Positions 5,659 to 7,198 of a DNA stretch of 7,198 bases are shown piece by piece; position 1 is the stretch's first letter; each line of letters starts with the position of its first letter. Under the pieces are notes generated by a model. It worked only from the letters and a program-made list of their open reading frames with translations. It was not told the origin of the DNA and made no database searches. This stretch comes from Bacillota bacterium (GTDB lineage Bacteria > Bacillota > Clostridia > Oscillospirales > Acutalibacteraceae). The DNA is taken from positions 1 through 7,198 of the forward strand of contig JAEWUH010000257.1 in NCBI GenBank assembly GCA_023397245.1, given 5' to 3'. Made by a program: the position numbers and the translations under genes.

Positions 5659-6942
5659 TTATTTTAGCACTTTTAATGAAAAAAAGCCATACCTGTGCAG
5701 AAACTCTGTTGCTTCCCGCGAAACCTCTTCTCCCGGCATCACAACGGGGACGCCCGGCGGGCACGGGCAGGCGGCTTCGGCTGCGATTCTGCCTGCGGCG
5801 GCTTCCAGCGGAACAGTCTCTGCCGGGGCAAACAAAGCGGCGCGCAGACCGGTTCTTACCGGCGGAAGCGGCGGCAAAGCCGGGCCCTGCGGCAGGGGTT
5901 CGCGCACGGGCAGCAGGGAGACCGCGTCCGCAAGGCGGACGAAATCCTCTTCTGAATTGAATGGGGTGGCGATCAGCACCACACACGCGCCGTCCGCATA
6001 CTCCGGCTCCACGCCGGCCGCGCGGAAAATTTCGGCGGCGTCCGTGCCGCTCATTCCGACGGAAGCGGTATGGAACGTGATGCGCGTGGGGTCAGTCAGA
6101 CCGCCGGGCAGGGCGATGCCCCGCTCCTTTGCCAGACCTTTGATTTCACTCACATGTTTCTGTAGCTTCAAAAAGGAATCGCGGTGCGTTTCCAGCCACG
6201 CGCGGCAGAGGTCGAGCGAGGCCATCACGGAATAGTTCGGGCTGGTGGAACCGAAGAGCGCCATCGCGCTTTTGGCGTCTTCGGCATAGCGTTTCTCCGC
6301 GATGTTCAGCCACGCGCCGCCGGTCAGCACGTTCAGGGTTTTGTGCGCGGAACAGGCGGTCATGCTCGCACCGAGCGCCAGCGGGTGAAGCTTCGGTTCC
6401 GTAAACATCAGGTGCGCGCCGTGGGCGTTGTCTACGAGCAGCGGAATATCCCGCGCTTTGCATGCCTTTGCGATTGCCGGAATATCCAGAAGCTGCCCGT
6501 AATAGTTCGGGCTGGTCACATACACGGCTTTCGCCGCGGGATGGCTTTCGATTGTGGGAATCAAATCCTCCGGCATCGCCCAGACAGGCTGCAGATCGAG
6601 CAGGGCCATGGCGTTCACCGCGCTGCGGTGGACGGTGCGGGAGCAGACGATCTCGCCCCCATTCGGTGCGGCAAGGCGGAACATAGCCTGAATGCAGAGC
6701 GTGCAGCCGCCCGCGGAAATGCAGGTGCGTTCGGCGCCGAACAGCTTGGCGGCAAGCTGCTCCGCCTCAAGGATGGGGCCGGACGCTTCAAACAGGCTGT
6801 CGGTATCGGGCAGCTCCGTAAAATCAAGCGAAAGCAGGTCCTGCGGCAAGGCCGAGGGACTGTTCTTATGCCCCGGCGTATGGAAGGACGCGCGGTTCAG
6901 CTCCCGGTGACGCAGCAGCGCGGTGTAAAGCGGTGTTTGCAT
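5659..6942 (-). CDS. PLP-dependent Orn/Lys/Arg decarboxylase family protein (YaaO-like)
   Basis: The 427-residue product is a fold-type I PLP enzyme of the Orn/Lys/Arg decarboxylase (SpeA/YaaO) family, expected to decarboxylate a basic amino acid toward polyamine precursors. Visible are HTPGHK (21-26), ELPDTDSLF (43-51), the cofactor-facing AGGCT (77-81), DNAHGAH (171-177) and the PLP lysine K201 in SAHKTLNVLTGGAWL. The C-terminus keeps CPCPPGVPVVMPGE. It is somewhat shorter than typical members (roughly 450-490 residues), mainly in the C-terminal domain. AAAGGAG lies 11 bases before the ATG. In Bacillus yaaO precedes tmk-yaaQ; here a 273-bp gap separates it from darA. Arginine, lysine and ornithine cannot be told apart by eye. 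Confidence 0.92.
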   Translation of the reverse strand: MQTPLYTALLRHRELNRASFHTPGHKNSPSALPQDLLSLDFTELPDTDSLFEASGPILEAEQLAAKLFGAERTCISAGGCTLCIQAMFRLAAPNGGEIVCSRTVHRSAVNAMALLDLQPVWAMPEDLIPTIESHPAAKAVYVTSPNYYGQLLDIPAIAKACKARDIPLLVDNAHGAHLMFTEPKLHPLALGASMTACSAHKTLNVLTGGAWLNIAEKRYAEDAKSAMALFGSTSPNYSVMASLDLCRAWLETHRDSFLKLQKHVSEIKGLAKERGIALPGGLTDPTRITFHTASVGMSGTDAAEIFRAAGVEPEYADGACVVLIATPFNSEEDFVRLADAVSLLPVREPLPQGPALPPLPPVRTGLRAALFAPAETVPLEAAAGRIAAEAACPCPPGVPVVMPGEEVSREATEFLHRYGFFSLKVLK

Positions 6943-6986
6943 ATATAAATATACTCCTTTGAGAAAGCGAAATTGGAATCTCTTTA

Positions 6987-7030
6987 TCGACTGTGGTCGA
7001 GAGTCATCTCTCTGTCATCTGCGGATGACA
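6987..7030. other. Three back-to-back hairpins upstream of the decarboxylase gene
   Basis: Three perfect stems follow one another with practically no gap, each with a 4-base loop: TCGAC/GTCGA (6987-7000), GAGAG/CTCTC (6999-7012) and TGTCATC/GATGACA (7013-7030). They lie 45-88 bases upstream of the decarboxylase ATG, in its probable leader on the minus strand. No T-run follows, so a terminator is unlikely. They could be a structured mRNA leader or a palindromic repeat element. Confidence 0.5.
7006..7030 (-). repeat. 25-base palindromic dispersed repeat, copy 2
   Basis: The minus strand here matches the plus strand of 840-864 at 23 of 25 bases, including 17 identical in a row (7010-7026). This copy has the perfect stem TGTCATC/GATGACA. 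It overlaps the last two of the three hairpins upstream of the decarboxylase gene. Confidence 0.6.
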
Positions 7031-7104
7031 CTGCAATCTAACCGTCAATGAAAGCCCTGCAGAAAATTGACATAACCGAGATATATGGGGATACCCCGGG
7101 GGAT

Positions 7105-7156
7105 GCAAGGGGGATTGGATGGAGCCCTCCCGCCGGGAATTACCAATCCCCCTTGC
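7105..7156. repeat. Long inverted repeat, 14-bp perfect stem
   Basis: GCAAGGGGGATTGG (7105-7118) is perfectly complementary to CCAATCCCCCTTGC (7143-7156). The 24-base loop holds a smaller TCCC/GGGA hairpin (7128-7138). No gene is visible in this stretch. Such a structure could be a miniature mobile element, a palindromic repeat or an RNA fold. Confidence 0.6.
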
Positions 7157-7194
7157 CGGGACTTTGCATACTTTCGTCCCGGAACGAAAGTATG
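7156..7194. repeat. Overlapping alternative inverted repeats
   Basis: CATACTTTCGT (7167-7177) pairs perfectly with ACGAAAGTATG (7184-7194) around a 6-base loop. The same bases can take part in another perfect stem, CCGGGAC (7156-7162) with GTCCCGG (7176-7182). The two folds exclude each other. No U-run is visible on either strand, and the element may continue past the window end. Confidence 0.55.
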
Positions 7195-7198
7195 GGCC

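Noticed and set aside
5573..6235. Plus-strand open frame of 220 codons opposite the decarboxylase gene
   Set aside because: The composition is that of a shadow frame (Ser/Arg/Ala-rich), it begins inside the CRISPR-like repeat, and the opposite strand encodes a clear PLP enzyme.
7067..7096. Plus-strand promoter starting with a perfect TTGACA (7067-7072)
   Set aside because: No acceptable -10 lies 16-18 bases downstream; the A-T-rich TATATG is too near. No plus-strand gene is visible after it in the window.

Overview
The window looks like chromosomal DNA of a Gram-positive Clostridia-type bacterium, probably of the Ruminococcaceae/Oscillospiraceae sort. The grounds are a c-di-AMP receptor (darA/yaaQ) next to holB and ricT (yaaT), a yabB-like methyltransferase plus rsmI, strong GGAGG-type ribosome sites and a moderately high GC content. 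This is a rearranged version of the conserved Bacillus/Clostridium block yaaO-tmk-yaaQ-yaaR-holB-yaaT-yabA-yabB-yazA-yabC. Here tmk, yaaR, yabA and yazA are absent.

Layout. The left end (1-780) is read on the plus strand: a 26-residue membrane peptide (52-132), then a cysteine hydrolase of the isochorismatase superfamily (228-764), closed by a long bidirectional terminator (781-823). Everything else is on the minus strand, so it is read from right to left: a PLP-dependent Orn/Lys/Arg decarboxylase-family protein (6942-5659); a 273-bp gap holding one type I-C-like CRISPR repeat and an open stub that runs into darA; the unit darA-holB-ricT (5385-3275); a 56-residue two-cluster ferredoxin with its own likely promoter and a strong terminator; a small four-helix membrane protein with lower GC; and finally a TrmN6/YabB-like methyltransferase and rsmI, coupled by a 4-base overlap.

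How the genes work together. darA (c-di-AMP sensing), holB (clamp loader) and ricT (RNA maturation and development, Fe-S protein) form one tightly packed unit. The yabB-like gene and rsmI form an RNA/translation-modification pair. The ferredoxin and the membrane protein are separately punctuated cassettes between these two conserved halves. The decarboxylase-like gene is the usual neighbour of this block but is now separated from it by the scar-like gap.

The non-coding DNA is the most unusual part. Besides the solitary CRISPR-type repeat there is a 25-base palindromic element present twice in opposite orientation (840-864 and 7006-7030, 23 of 25 bases identical), three back-to-back hairpins with 4-base loops upstream of the decarboxylase gene (6987-7030), and nested, mutually exclusive palindromes at the right edge (7087-7198). 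No cas gene, transposase, tRNA or rRNA is visible. I found no convincing complete novel system; the intergenic elements are the best leads.
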